A DNA stretch of 58,926 bases. Origin: Bacilli bacterium. Its GTDB lineage: Bacteria > Bacillota_I > Bacilli_A > ML615J-28 > CAG-698. The stretch lies in assembly GCA_017450215.1 (NCBI GenBank), contig JAFSVH010000070.1, positions 1 to 58,926 of the forward strand, given 5' to 3'. Below, in pieces: positions 35,650 through 44,915 of the stretch. The translations under genes and the position numbers were made by a program. The number at the start of each line of letters is the position of its first letter. Within the stretch, counting starts at the first letter, position 1. The notes beneath the pieces are model-generated. The model did not search any database and was not told where the DNA came from. It saw nothing but the letters and a program-made list of their open reading frames with translations.

Positions 35650-36402
35650 TCACTCACCTTCTATTATACAACTAATTTGATAATCATTTGTATTATTAAC
35701 AATCAAAGACAATAATAAATTGTCTGAATCAACACTTAGATTAATCATTCCATCTACTAAATATAACCCACCTTTATATTGAATTTGTAATAGATATTCT
35801 CCTTCATCAAGGTTCATTTGTTTTGCATCAAACAAAAACATAGAAGCAGGTGATGAAATGTAATCAATTATTTCTGTGGCAATGCACACATCATCGTATT
35901 TAGATATTACTTTTATGCATACATTCATTATTCCTAATTCATATGGGTTTTTATTATTAATTAGATACCAATTAATTTGAGATGAATTAATATTGATATC
36001 TCTAGGTTTATCTAATTTTATAAATTGTTCATTTTTTTTGACTTCTTTATCAATAAAAAGCTTGTACTTTTTATTATTCATTGATAAAGTTAGTTCATCA
36101 TTGTAAAACCAAAAAGATATAGCATTCCTCTCATTACAACCTTCATAGATGTTATTAGACATTATAAACTTAAATGTGTCTGATAAAACATACTCCTCAT
36201 TAAATTCGTTGGAAGCAACTACACGTGAAACAGTTATTAAATCATTGTAAATAATACAATATAGATCACCATTCATATTAATATATAGACCATCACTAAC
36301 TTCCGTTGTTTCTTTTTGGGTGCAACATACAAGGAACATTGCATATAATAATGCAAATAATATAAGTGCTATTTTTTTCAATTTCAAGCCACCTTTTCTC
36401 AT
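35650..36402 (-). CDS. Lipoprotein of unknown function (250 aa)
   Basis: Signal peptide with a double cysteine at the lipobox (FLVCC, residues 23-27). The ATG at 36402 has no ribosome site; a TTG at 36381 lies seven bases after AAGGTGG and gives a classical MKKIALILF start, so the real protein may be 243 residues. The mature part is beta-rich with few cysteines and no recognised domain. It shows spaced Trp/Tyr and 'NDYQISCIIEGE' at the end. Its terminator-like hairpin lies 160 bases downstream. Confidence 0.72.
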   Translation of the reverse strand: MRKGGLKLKKIALILFALLYAMFLVCCTQKETTEVSDGLYINMNGDLYCIIYNDLITVSRVVASNEFNEEYVLSDTFKFIMSNNIYEGCNERNAISFWFYNDELTLSMNNKKYKLFIDKEVKKNEQFIKLDKPRDININSSQINWYLINNKNPYELGIMNVCIKVISKYDDVCIATEIIDYISSPASMFLFDAKQMNLDEGEYLLQIQYKGGLYLVDGMINLSVDSDNLLLSLIVNNTNDYQISCIIEGE

Positions 36403-36413
36403 TTATTTTTTTT

Positions 36414-36440
36414 AAAAAGCTCTCTTTTCAAAGAGAGCTT
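36414..36440 (-). terminator. Terminator after the 360-residue exported protein gene
   Basis: AAGCTCTCT/AGAGAGCTT stem (36417-36425 and 36432-36440) followed by five T on the minus strand. It lies only 12-30 bases before the start of the next lipoprotein gene. Confidence 0.7.
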
Positions 36441-36563
36441 AACACATTTATAAATAATCAATTGTAACAATGCATTAAAACACACTTTTGAAAAGCAACT
36501 ATCTAATACATCATTTTATCATATTCTCTAATATCACAAAATACTTTATTATTCATTCATACA

Positions 36564-37646
36564 TCATTCATCAAAAGAATAGCAATAATCTTGCATATTC
36601 ACATACCAATTATATCCATCTTCTTCATTTAAATTATATAATGATAAATATTTATCATTTATTAGTGTATATGGATTTCTACTTTCTAATGGTATCTTTT
36701 TATAATCCTCAAAAGACATATATTCTAATTTAAAATAAAATACTTTTTCAGTATCTGGATCATATGCTGCCATATAAATGTTTTCACCATTCTTGCATAA
36801 TGGACCAGCTAATCCAACATAATCACCCAAGGTAGCAAAAACATCATTTGAGCTAGTCCAAATTATTGGATCATCTCTAAATATGTCTAAAATATCGTAC
36901 ATATGTTGAATATTGACAAAACCATCTTGTACATTTGGTTTATATAATTCTTTAGCTCTTTCAATATAATAATCAGGAAGTTCAGTAATTACTTCATTTA
37001 TATCAAATGATAAAACATGGATAATTTCTTCTTTTCCAAAAGCTTTAATAGTGATATCAGTTATACATTTATCAAGTGGATTAATTATTAAATCATCACC
37101 TTCAAATCTAAGTTCAATTAATTCATCATCATATTCAAATTTATATGCTTCTTTATTATAAGATAAATAAGGTTTTTCTTTACCAAGTTTTTCACAATTG
37201 TGAAATAAATAAGAAATATAGAAATCTTCAATTCTTGTTTCAACATCTTTATTTATTACAATATAAAACATATGATAAAAAAACTTATCACTTATATAAA
37301 ATTCAATAGAATCAACTTCTTTATCACCAATGCAAAAAGACATTTTTGTAGTACCATTTCTTAATGCAGTAATTATTCCATCTTCACTTACATCAATAAT
37401 TCTCTCATCATATTTAATACTTATACCTTCTGGTAAATTAAAAGATTTAGGATTTAATTTTGTATCAGTAATTAAATAATTATATTCATATAAAACATTT
37501 ATGTCTTCATCATTCAATTCACCAACACCAACTTTAAAATTAGATGCAGCATATTCCTCTGCTGAAGTTGCATTAAAATTTAATGCAAACATAATAACAA
37601 AAATACAAAAGCAAAACGCTAATACTAAATAAGATATTTTTTTCAT
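36564..37646 (-). CDS. Exported protein with a Big_2-like domain (360 aa)
   Basis: Signal peptide (residues 1-29; likely cut near NATSA-EE), no lipobox. Residues about 58-125 read as a Big_2-like immunoglobulin fold: 'TKLNPKSFNLPEGISIKYDERIIDVSEDGIITALRNGTTKMSF' split over the domain, with the usual 'G.iTAL..GTT' motif. The C-terminal half (residues 230-360) has no recognised family. Shares the Ig-like theme with both amidases, so it probably works on the cell surface. AAAGGAG precedes the ATG. Confidence 0.78.
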   Translation of the reverse strand: MKKISYLVLAFCFCIFVIMFALNFNATSAEEYAASNFKVGVGELNDEDINVLYEYNYLITDTKLNPKSFNLPEGISIKYDERIIDVSEDGIITALRNGTTKMSFCIGDKEVDSIEFYISDKFFYHMFYIVINKDVETRIEDFYISYLFHNCEKLGKEKPYLSYNKEAYKFEYDDELIELRFEGDDLIINPLDKCITDITIKAFGKEEIIHVLSFDINEVITELPDYYIERAKELYKPNVQDGFVNIQHMYDILDIFRDDPIIWTSSNDVFATLGDYVGLAGPLCKNGENIYMAAYDPDTEKVFYFKLEYMSFEDYKKIPLESRNPYTLINDKYLSLYNLNEEDGYNWYVNMQDYCYSFDE

Positions 37647-37696
37647 AAAAACTCCTTTTATTATATTTGAGTACTACAAAGCTTTTTTCTAACACC

Positions 37697-37725
37697 ATTA
37701 TATCAAAGTCATAAAGCTATTTCAA
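37697..37725 (-). promoter_or_regulatory. Promoter of the 360-residue exported protein gene
   Basis: TTGAAA (37720-37725), 17-base spacer, TATAAT (37697-37702) preceded by TGA on the minus strand. Confidence 0.82.
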
Positions 37726-37783
37726 TTGATTTTTTTTAGAGCAGTAATAATTTAAGTAATAATTAAATTTTCTAATGATAAAT

Positions 37784-37828
37784 AAAAACAATCCTGACTA
37801 ATCAGTTCGTATTGACTAGTCAGGATTT
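37784..37828 (-). terminator. Terminator of the amidase-lipoprotein operon
   Basis: A perfect 11-bp stem (37790-37800 and 37817-37827), then GTTTTTATT on the minus strand, just after the lipoprotein stop. Confidence 0.88.
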
Positions 37829-37832
37829 TAAA

Positions 37833-38294
37833 TTAGCTTACTTCTTTGATTGTATAATTTAATTCATATTCTAATGATTCACAAGCAATTTTTAGATATG
37901 TTAAAGAATCTCCACCTAAATGATAAATATAATCATTTTCTTCATTAAGCTTAAATTCATAGACTATTTTACCTTCACAAACTAACACAACTTTTGCATT
38001 ACCTTTTGTGATATCAATTCTTAGATTGATCTTATAAGTAACATTACCATCTAAAACTGCTAATGTTTCTACACCATTTGCTTTCAATACTGATCTTGTT
38101 TTAGAAACCTCAGTATTAATTTCAGCCATACCAATATTAGTAATAGATTTACCACTATTATCAATAATTGCTTCATCAGTAATATGTTCTAATGTATAAA
38201 CATCATCACCATTAGTATCTTCATATCTACTACATCCTACTAATGTTAATAGCATTAATACAATCAATATTATTATTAAACTATGCTTTTTCAT
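37833..38294 (-). CDS. Lipoprotein of unknown function (153 aa)
   Basis: Lipobox LVGC (Cys21). The mature part has alternating beta-strand patterns ('VTYKINLRIDITKGNAKVVLVCEGKIVYEFKLNEEND') suggesting a small beta-sandwich. No family recognised. It lies 26 bases downstream of the 1007-residue amidase gene in the same orientation with one terminator after both, so it is probably an accessory of that amidase. No clear Shine-Dalgarno is visible; a palindrome covers the gap. Confidence 0.75.
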   Translation of the reverse strand: MKKHSLIIILIVLMLLTLVGCSRYEDTNGDDVYTLEHITDEAIIDNSGKSITNIGMAEINTEVSKTRSVLKANGVETLAVLDGNVTYKINLRIDITKGNAKVVLVCEGKIVYEFKLNEENDYIYHLGGDSLTYLKIACESLEYELNYTIKEVS

Positions 38295-38307
38295 ATTTTT
38301 AAGTTAT

Positions 38308-38333
38308 TTATCAAAGATAATTATCTTTGATAA
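38308..38333. repeat. Perfect 26-bp palindrome across the amidase stop codon
   Basis: TTATCAAAGATAA followed immediately by its complement, with no loop. In RNA it would form a hairpin covering the amidase stop and ending 14 bases before the next start codon. It has no T-run, so termination is unlikely; a processing or stability element, or a dimeric operator, is possible. Confidence 0.7.
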
Positions 38334-41300
38334 TATCCTTCAACAATGCTATATAGATGAATTATTTCTGTCTTTGTTCCTGTCTTAACAGTTACAGCAT
38401 ATTTAACTAATTGAGGTTCAATTCCAAGTTGTTTTGTGATTCTACCATATTTATTAGTATTAGTATATGTTTCATCAAATGCCATTGTTATTTCAGAATT
38501 TTTATATTTAGTTCTTAATTCATATTCAGCCTTTATCATTTCAACAAGTTCCCACCAAATCTCATTATCATTTTCAAGCATTGGTTGAGGACAATTCTTA
38601 GCACTATAGAAATGGTGACCCCATACACGAGTAATATCTAAATCAAATTTTTCCATTAGCATAGCAACTAATTGAGCAGTTCTTTGCCATGTCCACCATA
38701 AATCAGATTCAGGGTTAACAGCAGATTCAATACCAACTGAATTTAAGTTACCACCTTTACTACAAATTCTACCAGCACTAATTTGACTATAGCACCACCA
38801 TGTAGTACCCATATAATACTCGCCATTAACAATCTTAAATGGTAAGCCCATATTGTTAATGCACTTATTCTCAACACCATTATACATGAATGTATCGCCA
38901 GTAACTTTCTTAGTAGCTTCTGTTGTTCCTGTTGGAACATCTATTGTAGTTTCTTTACCATTGATCTTGAATTTAGAATTTGAACTAATTCCCCAAACAG
39001 GGTAAGTTGGATCTCCTTCTTCATACATAACACCAGTTGGATACCACTTAAATTCAACTGTAGTTCCATCTCCTGCATGCCATGCAACATAATTGTCATC
39101 TAGACAGTGGAATATACCATCATTACCTGTAACGTAATGAATAGAAACAGCTGATGTACTTTGACACATATAATTTGCATTAGCTCTTGCAGTTGCTCCC
39201 TTTGACATATTACCAGTATAGTGAACTGTAATAAATTCAGTTGATGATTTTACTCCACCATGATGTGTATCAGCCATAGCTGATTTTTCAAATGATGTAT
39301 CAATAGTTAATGGATCATTAAATAAAATCTTGTTAACTGAACTATAGATATCGCGATAATAATCTTGTTCAGTTCCATCACCGATTAATAGATTATATCT
39401 TGTGAAAATATTAGCATTATTGGTACTAGCAAGGAATTTCACAACATCACTTTCTTCTCCACCTAATACAGTAACACCAAATTCAAATTTATCATTTGAA
39501 TTAGTTTCAGTTACAGTAATAATAGCATTACCTTTTTTAACACCTTTTACAACACCATCACTAACAGTAGCAATTGATGCATCACTTGTTGCCCATGTTA
39601 ATTTTGGTGTAATATCTTTTGATAAATAATTAGCATTAAGCTTTATTTCTTTACCAACTTCTACATATGAATTAGTTTCATATGAAACATCAAAATAATT
39701 AGGTGTATAAACTTTCAAATCAAATTCAGCATAAGCTCCTGTTAATGAATTACTAATAACTTTAATCTTAACAGTACCAACACCAACTCCTTCAATTTTA
39801 CCGAATGAATCGATTGTTGCAATAGAAGGATCACTTGATTCAAATTCAACAGATTTAATGCTTGCATCACCTGGAGAGAGTGTATAATTTAATTCATAAG
39901 TAGTAAATTTCATAACTCCATCATTAGGAACATTATCAATCTTTATACTTTGAACTGGAACAGACTCACCAAATTTAGCATATAATGTAATATCACTATA
40001 GATGCTTGTAACTTTTCCTTCTGTCATTTCAGCATCTCTATACCAACCAAGGAAAATATAATTTTCTTTTGTTAATACAGGAAGATCAATATTATATCCA
40101 CCAGCTTTTTCTTTGTATTGTTGGAAAGAACCTAAAGTATTCCAGAATCCATTAGCATATTTTTCAACACCAAAATCAACTGTTACTGCTTTATTACTTC
40201 CAAGTTGAATTCCATTTAAGAATGCTCTAAATGAACAAGAAATAGCAGTAGTTTGAGTAGTATTGCTTCCATCAAGTGTTCCATCAATTAATGTTTTCAA
40301 TGCTGCAGCATTATAGTTATTATTTGGAAGTAATTTAACACTTAATTCATATAAATATTGTGCTAACCATCCCCATTTATCTTTAACTAATGTACCATCA
40401 GCTAGTGTACCATTATAGAATGTATGGAATGTTAAAGGCTGAGTATCAGTAACACCAATTAATTTAATAGTCTTATGGCTCTTACCTAAAACTTTATTAT
40501 AATCTACAAGGAAATCAGCAAGCATTGCACTTCTTGATTTATAAGTATTAGAGCCTCCATTGAATTCATAAACAACATTAAAGCTCTTACCCTTACTCAT
40601 TATTCTTCCATATAAATCTAATTTACCATCAACAAAATTATCTTTAGAAATAGTTTTATATTCATAAATAAAACTATCACTGTTATACCAACCACTGAAT
40701 ACATTATATGATTCATAACTTGGTTCATATAATTTTACATTATTAAAGTCCTTAATTACTTCTTCTTTAGTCTCTAAATTATCATCTTCATTATATAAAT
40801 GATATACAACTTTATATTGAAGTTCAGACCATTTTGCAAATAATTTAGTAACATCCATATTAGAACTATCTAATTTTGTAATCTTATTACCACTGAAATC
40901 ACTAGATGCATACCAACCAGCAAAATCATAACCTTCTTTAGTTGGTGTAGGTAGAGTAAGTTCATCATCGCTAGTTCTCTTATTAGCAAACGTTTCACTT
41001 AAAGCACCACCATTAAGTTCTAAATCAATATTAACTTCATTAGTTACAACAGTAATCTTAACTGATGCAGTTACACTTTCATATTTACATGTAATAGTAG
41101 CTTCACCAGCACTTAAAGCTTTTAGCTTTGATTCTTCAATCTTCAAAACACTTTCGTTATCGATTGACCATTCAACATTACTATTAGCTTTTCCATCTAC
41201 TAAAGCTTTCAAATCTTGGCTTTCGCCAACCTTCATCTCTAATCCAACTTTAATCTCTAGTTCAGCTTCACCACAAGCAACTAAAAACAAAGCTAGGATA

Positions 41301-41344
41301 AATGCGAAAAACATAACTAAATATCTAAATATTTTTGTTCTCAT
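38321..41344 (-). CDS. Lipoprotein N-acetylmuramoyl-L-alanine amidase with Ig-like and InlB-type repeats (1007 aa)
   Basis: Lipobox LVAC (Cys24). Order of domains: Big_2-like (about 30-98), two InlB/Listeria-Bacteroides repeats (about 103-172 and 177-250, 'GYDFAGWY' and 'SYNVFSGWY'), a unique region, a third repeat ('NYIFLGWYRD', about 435-475), two Big_2-like domains (about 480-635) and an Amidase_2/PGRP domain (about 700-925). Zinc ligands His708 (TVHYTG), His910 and Cys918 (HHFYSAKNC) match T7 lysozyme. Predicted to cleave peptidoglycan stem peptides from outside the membrane. Paralogue of the 1653-residue protein but with a different N-terminal half. AAAGGAG precedes the ATG. Confidence 0.92.
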   Translation of the reverse strand: MRTKIFRYLVMFFAFILALFLVACGEAELEIKVGLEMKVGESQDLKALVDGKANSNVEWSIDNESVLKIEESKLKALSAGEATITCKYESVTASVKITVVTNEVNIDLELNGGALSETFANKRTSDDELTLPTPTKEGYDFAGWYASSDFSGNKITKLDSSNMDVTKLFAKWSELQYKVVYHLYNEDDNLETKEEVIKDFNNVKLYEPSYESYNVFSGWYNSDSFIYEYKTISKDNFVDGKLDLYGRIMSKGKSFNVVYEFNGGSNTYKSRSAMLADFLVDYNKVLGKSHKTIKLIGVTDTQPLTFHTFYNGTLADGTLVKDKWGWLAQYLYELSVKLLPNNNYNAAALKTLIDGTLDGSNTTQTTAISCSFRAFLNGIQLGSNKAVTVDFGVEKYANGFWNTLGSFQQYKEKAGGYNIDLPVLTKENYIFLGWYRDAEMTEGKVTSIYSDITLYAKFGESVPVQSIKIDNVPNDGVMKFTTYELNYTLSPGDASIKSVEFESSDPSIATIDSFGKIEGVGVGTVKIKVISNSLTGAYAEFDLKVYTPNYFDVSYETNSYVEVGKEIKLNANYLSKDITPKLTWATSDASIATVSDGVVKGVKKGNAIITVTETNSNDKFEFGVTVLGGEESDVVKFLASTNNANIFTRYNLLIGDGTEQDYYRDIYSSVNKILFNDPLTIDTSFEKSAMADTHHGGVKSSTEFITVHYTGNMSKGATARANANYMCQSTSAVSIHYVTGNDGIFHCLDDNYVAWHAGDGTTVEFKWYPTGVMYEEGDPTYPVWGISSNSKFKINGKETTIDVPTGTTEATKKVTGDTFMYNGVENKCINNMGLPFKIVNGEYYMGTTWWCYSQISAGRICSKGGNLNSVGIESAVNPESDLWWTWQRTAQLVAMLMEKFDLDITRVWGHHFYSAKNCPQPMLENDNEIWWELVEMIKAEYELRTKYKNSEITMAFDETYTNTNKYGRITKQLGIEPQLVKYAVTVKTGTKTEIIHLYSIVEGYYQR

Positions 41345-41374
41345 TTTTGTCTCCTTTATTTTTATTACATTTAC

Positions 41375-41403
41375 ATTTTATCACAATTTCAAATAATATG
41401 AAA
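41375..41403 (-). promoter_or_regulatory. Candidate promoter of the 1007-residue amidase gene
   Basis: Extended -10 TGATAAAAT (TAAAAT at 41375-41380) with a weak -35 (TTTCAT, 41398-41403) 17 bases upstream. Confidence 0.45.
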
Positions 41404-41413
41404 TAATAAGCAT

Positions 41414-41454
41414 TAAAAAAACTCCATTATTCATATACTTACGAATAATGGAGT
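41414..41454 (-). terminator. Terminator after the Cthe_2159-like gene
   Basis: A perfect 12-bp stem (41421-41432 and 41443-41454) with seven T following on the minus strand, ten bases after the stop. Confidence 0.92.
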
Positions 41455-41464
41455 ATAGATAGGG

Positions 41465-43846
41465 CTATTTTATATAATATAAACCATCAACTAATTCATT
41501 GTTGTTTTGAGTTGTTACTGTGACTTTTGCATTAGGATAAGTAGAATTAGAATATGCCAATACACAATAATTCTGACTTGATTTAATTACTTTCATAGTT
41601 GCAATGATTTCATTTCCAACTACAACATTAACATATGATGAAGTATTCGTGGAAATAGATTGTGAATTTGAAGTACAGCCACTTGCGGCTGTTGGCTTTT
41701 GATTCATACCACTACAACCAATAGCAAGTAATAAACCACCACTGAATGTAAATGAACGATTAAAGTCAATAACACCATTACCACCATTTTGTGGACCTGT
41801 AGCAAGAACGATACCACCACTCATAGTAGCAACACCATTACAATCTAGACCATCACCATTAGCATTCATATAAACAAAACCACCACTAATATTAAGTTGA
41901 CTTCTCGCATTAAGTCCATCATCACTTGATGTTAAAACGATATTACCACCTTTAATATTAATAATTGTTCCTTCAATTCCTTCATAACTCTTAGTAATTT
42001 TGATATCACCATCATTGATTGTTAATGTGGAATCTGCATGAATTCCATCATCTTCAGTTGTCAGTGTAATTGTACCACCATTAATTACTACCTCACCTTT
42101 TCCAAGTGAACCAGTTTCTAGCGTTACATCTCCATTAGCATGAATTGCATCATCATGACTTGAAACATTTATTATTCCACCATTAATAGTCACAACATTA
42201 TCAGCTTTAATTCCTTTACATGAATAAGCTGCTTTATCATTATTACCATCCATACCACCAGGGCCACCACCAGGACCACCTGGTTGGCCTCCTCCAGATG
42301 TACCATAATTAGTCCATTGACCACTTATCCTTTGATTATTTACATTTGATACATAATAACAATCATTTGATGTTGGTAATGTTAATTGGTCAGAACAATA
42401 TACATAATTAGATGTCTGGCCCCCTGTTTGACTAGAATTATAAATATAGAATTTTACATATTTAGCACTTGAAGGTTTATCAATTACATAATAGATTTGT
42501 CTACCTTCTGCTTTATATGTTCCTTGCTTCCAAGTCTCACCATTATCATCAATAAACATAGCATAATATTTATATGTATTATTAAGATTTAGTCGTGATG
42601 AAACACGCAAATATAATTTAGATGAACTAGTAACAGTTACTGCACCAGAATAACTAGAATATTTTTCTGTATAAATATTAATAGTTCCACCATTAATTAT
42701 ACAATCATAAGAAGCATCAATACCATCACATGCAGCATATAGATTAATAGTACCAGAATCAATTTGAATAATACCTCTTTGATTTCCTTTACTACTAACA
42801 TCACTATTTTCAGTTTTTAATGCATCTCCACCAGTTGAGATTGCAGTAATATTACCAGAAGAAATAGTAATTGAATCATTTCCTTTTAATGCATTGTTTG
42901 GTGCACTCACTTCTAAAGTTAGATTTTTAATTTCTAAATCATCTTTTGTTGCAACACCATTATTATATGTTGCTTCAACTTTTAATGATCCTTTACCTTT
43001 TAATTCCAAATCACATAAAGCATATATTGTTCCACCAGTACCTTCACTATCATATGCTCTCTTATCATATAAATAATTCTCAGTACCATTCTTTGCACTG
43101 ATTTCAACTTTATTTCCGCTTTCAATATAAATAACATGAGTTAAAGTAGAAGTTATATTAACACCAGCAAGATTAATTGTTGCTTTTGCATCATCATCAA
43201 GTTTAAGGATAATATTACCTTCACTTAAAGTACCACTTATTGTATATTCACCACCAAGTGTAATTGTAATAGTATTTCCATTAATTGTAACCCCACCATT
43301 GTCATTAGACACTATACTTTCATTATCAACAAGTGTTATAGCAGTTGGACTTGTTGGGTCATAATTTCCTACTACAGCCAATATCTCTTTATAAGTCTTA
43401 CCACACTTTTCGCATTTATATTCAATATAACCTTCTGCTTCATCAGTTGGATCTACTTTAGATAACACAATATATTCATGAGTTTCATCAATTTCTTTTT
43501 GTGCAATTAATATTTCACCACAAATACTGCAATGACTTCCTTCAGTAAGTCCCTTAGATGTGCATGTTGCTTCAACCTTCGGATCGATTACCTCAGTATG
43601 ACCACTTGCCTTAATTGTTTCTTCTTCTAATACTTTCCCACAAATCGTACAAGATTTAATTTTTGTTCCGTCCTTAGTACAAGTTGCATCAACAATAACC
43701 CAATCACCTTCTATATGCTCTCCATCTTCACAATAATTAGGATTAACTGGATCAGGAGGAGTATTAATCTTAAATTCACAACCTACTAAAATAAACGATA
43801 AGAAAAGCAAAATCAAGAAACTGCCTTTTTTTATTATCGCACTCAT
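41465..43846 (-). CDS. Cthe_2159-like carbohydrate-binding beta-helix lipoprotein (793 aa)
   Basis: Lipobox LVGC (Cys23). Residues about 35-165 hold three to four repeats of a CxxC...CxxC type ('CTKDGTKIKSCTICGKVL', 'CTSKGLTEGSHCSICGEIL', 'YIEYKCEKCGKTYKEIL'), as in small zinc-ribbon-like surface repeats. Then a parallel beta-helix with the typical 'KGNDSITISSGNITAISTGGDALKTEN' and 'DDGIHADSTLTINDGDI' turns, the pattern of the Cthe_2159 polysaccharide-binding family. A Gly/Pro-rich loop (about residue 530) interrupts the helix. Probably binds acidic glycans such as pectin at the cell surface. AAGGAGG precedes the ATG. Single gene. Confidence 0.85.
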   Translation of the reverse strand: MSAIIKKGSFLILLFLSFILVGCEFKINTPPDPVNPNYCEDGEHIEGDWVIVDATCTKDGTKIKSCTICGKVLEEETIKASGHTEVIDPKVEATCTSKGLTEGSHCSICGEILIAQKEIDETHEYIVLSKVDPTDEAEGYIEYKCEKCGKTYKEILAVVGNYDPTSPTAITLVDNESIVSNDNGGVTINGNTITITLGGEYTISGTLSEGNIILKLDDDAKATINLAGVNITSTLTHVIYIESGNKVEISAKNGTENYLYDKRAYDSEGTGGTIYALCDLELKGKGSLKVEATYNNGVATKDDLEIKNLTLEVSAPNNALKGNDSITISSGNITAISTGGDALKTENSDVSSKGNQRGIIQIDSGTINLYAACDGIDASYDCIINGGTINIYTEKYSSYSGAVTVTSSSKLYLRVSSRLNLNNTYKYYAMFIDDNGETWKQGTYKAEGRQIYYVIDKPSSAKYVKFYIYNSSQTGGQTSNYVYCSDQLTLPTSNDCYYVSNVNNQRISGQWTNYGTSGGGQPGGPGGGPGGMDGNNDKAAYSCKGIKADNVVTINGGIINVSSHDDAIHANGDVTLETGSLGKGEVVINGGTITLTTEDDGIHADSTLTINDGDIKITKSYEGIEGTIINIKGGNIVLTSSDDGLNARSQLNISGGFVYMNANGDGLDCNGVATMSGGIVLATGPQNGGNGVIDFNRSFTFSGGLLLAIGCSGMNQKPTAASGCTSNSQSISTNTSSYVNVVVGNEIIATMKVIKSSQNYCVLAYSNSTYPNAKVTVTTQNNNELVDGLYYIK

Positions 43847-43874
43847 ACTAAATCCTCCTTTTTAATATATAATT

Positions 43875-43903
43875 ATTATACTCTATTTACCTAAAAAAAA
43901 CTT
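43875..43903 (-). promoter_or_regulatory. Candidate promoter of the Cthe_2159-like gene
   Basis: Exact TATAAT (43875-43880) on the minus strand; no good -35 17 bases upstream, where the DNA is the T-run of the preceding terminator. Confidence 0.35.
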
Positions 43904-43926
43904 AAGCTTCTTTAATTTTTAAGTTT
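43892..43926 (-). terminator. AT-rich terminator after the 292-residue membrane protein gene
   Basis: AAACTTAA/TTAAGTTT stem (43898-43905 and 43919-43926) then a further five T on the minus strand. Confidence 0.6.
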
Positions 43927-43939
43927 CTTTTAATCTTTC

Positions 43940-44818
43940 TTAAAGGAGTAAACCAAAAAATTGCAAAATAAGTCCAATTATAAATGATGCAAAATTAGCT
44001 ACAATTCCATAAATAATATGAACATATATACTTCTAGATGGTCTATTTAATTTTTCATTAATCTTTTTAAGTATAAATATTAATGCTAATATTTCAGAAG
44101 CAGTAACTAAAATCTCTAATATCAAATATATTAAAAGCATTACACCAGATAACGAACCATTAACAAATAATAACAATATAACATTTAATATTAGTTGTGT
44201 TATTACATTTATTCCTAATATAAATAATAAATCCCATTTCTTATATAAAAACAAAAGAGCAATTAATAATTCAATTATTAATGTTATTGTTAATCTTAAA
44301 AAGAAATATAATACTTCTTTTGATGAAGTTGTTTTTTCTATTATTATATTATTCACATCTTTAGCATCACAGCGATAGAATGATTTAAAAGCATATCTAT
44401 CTAATATATCATCAGGTGCTATAAATAAATCATTCTCAATATCATATATTAAAATCTTAAAAGTTTTAGGTGGATAATATCCCCATCGATAGGTTCCACT
44501 TCCTTCCATGTATTTAAAATTATTCCATATATAGAAGCCATCTTTATCAACATAATCTTTAAAATAATTAAATCTCTCTTTCTCGCCTTCATAGTCTAAT
44601 TCGTCAGGATACTCTTCAAAATATTTTTTTGCATCTCTCCATGGTCCATATTCTTCATCTTGACTAAGTAATGTAACATAATATTTACCTTCATTTAATT
44701 CCATTTCAATCTCTACATATGGTTTAGGACCAGTATCGGCACTTACTTTGGTAGTTATGAATGATAAAATAAAAACTAAAATAAAAATAAAAAATAATAG
44801 GATTTTTTTAAACTTCAT
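43940..44818 (-). CDS. Exported N-terminal domain with five C-terminal membrane helices (292 aa)
   Basis: Start at the ATG at 44818 (AGGAG nine bases ahead). A signal peptide (1-27, cut near KVSA-DT) is followed by an extracytoplasmic domain of about 140 residues rich in aromatic residues (FKILIYDIENDLFIAPDDIL). Then about five hydrophobic segments (165-290) separated by short loops. Family not recognised, though the layout of outer domain plus helical bundle resembles small Firmicute sensor or transport-like proteins. Single gene with its own extended -10 promoter. Confidence 0.78.
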   Translation of the reverse strand: MKFKKILLFFIFILVFILSFITTKVSADTGPKPYVEIEMELNEGKYYVTLLSQDEEYGPWRDAKKYFEEYPDELDYEGEKERFNYFKDYVDKDGFYIWNNFKYMEGSGTYRWGYYPPKTFKILIYDIENDLFIAPDDILDRYAFKSFYRCDAKDVNNIIIEKTTSSKEVLYFFLRLTITLIIELLIALLFLYKKWDLLFILGINVITQLILNVILLLFVNGSLSGVMLLIYLILEILVTASEILALIFILKKINEKLNRPSRSIYVHIIYGIVANFASFIIGLILQFFGLLL

Positions 44819-44837
44819 ATCAATATCTCCTATTTGC

Positions 44838-44866
44838 ATTATATCATAAAATGAAAGAATAAGAAA
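44838..44866 (-). promoter_or_regulatory. Promoter of the 292-residue membrane protein gene
   Basis: Extended -10 TGATATAAT (TATAAT at 44838-44843) on the minus strand; the -35 region (TTTCTT) is weak. Confidence 0.5.
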
Positions 44867-44890
44867 GTGAACTCATAAAAAGAGTTCACT
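44853..44890 (-). terminator. Terminator after plsX
   Basis: AGTGAACTC/GAGTTCACT stem (44866-44874 and 44882-44890) followed by TTCTTATTCTTT on the minus strand; the broken T-run makes it moderate. It overlaps the next promoter. Confidence 0.65.
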
Positions 44891-44915
44891 AATAAATGAT
44901 TTATTTATTATAGAT

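Noticed and set aside
35390-35653. Minus-strand GTG-started frame of 87 codons with a hydrophobic N-terminus
   Set aside because: It runs through a perfect 16-bp bidirectional terminator, and its Ile/Lys/Phe-rich sequence looks like translated AT-rich intergenic DNA.
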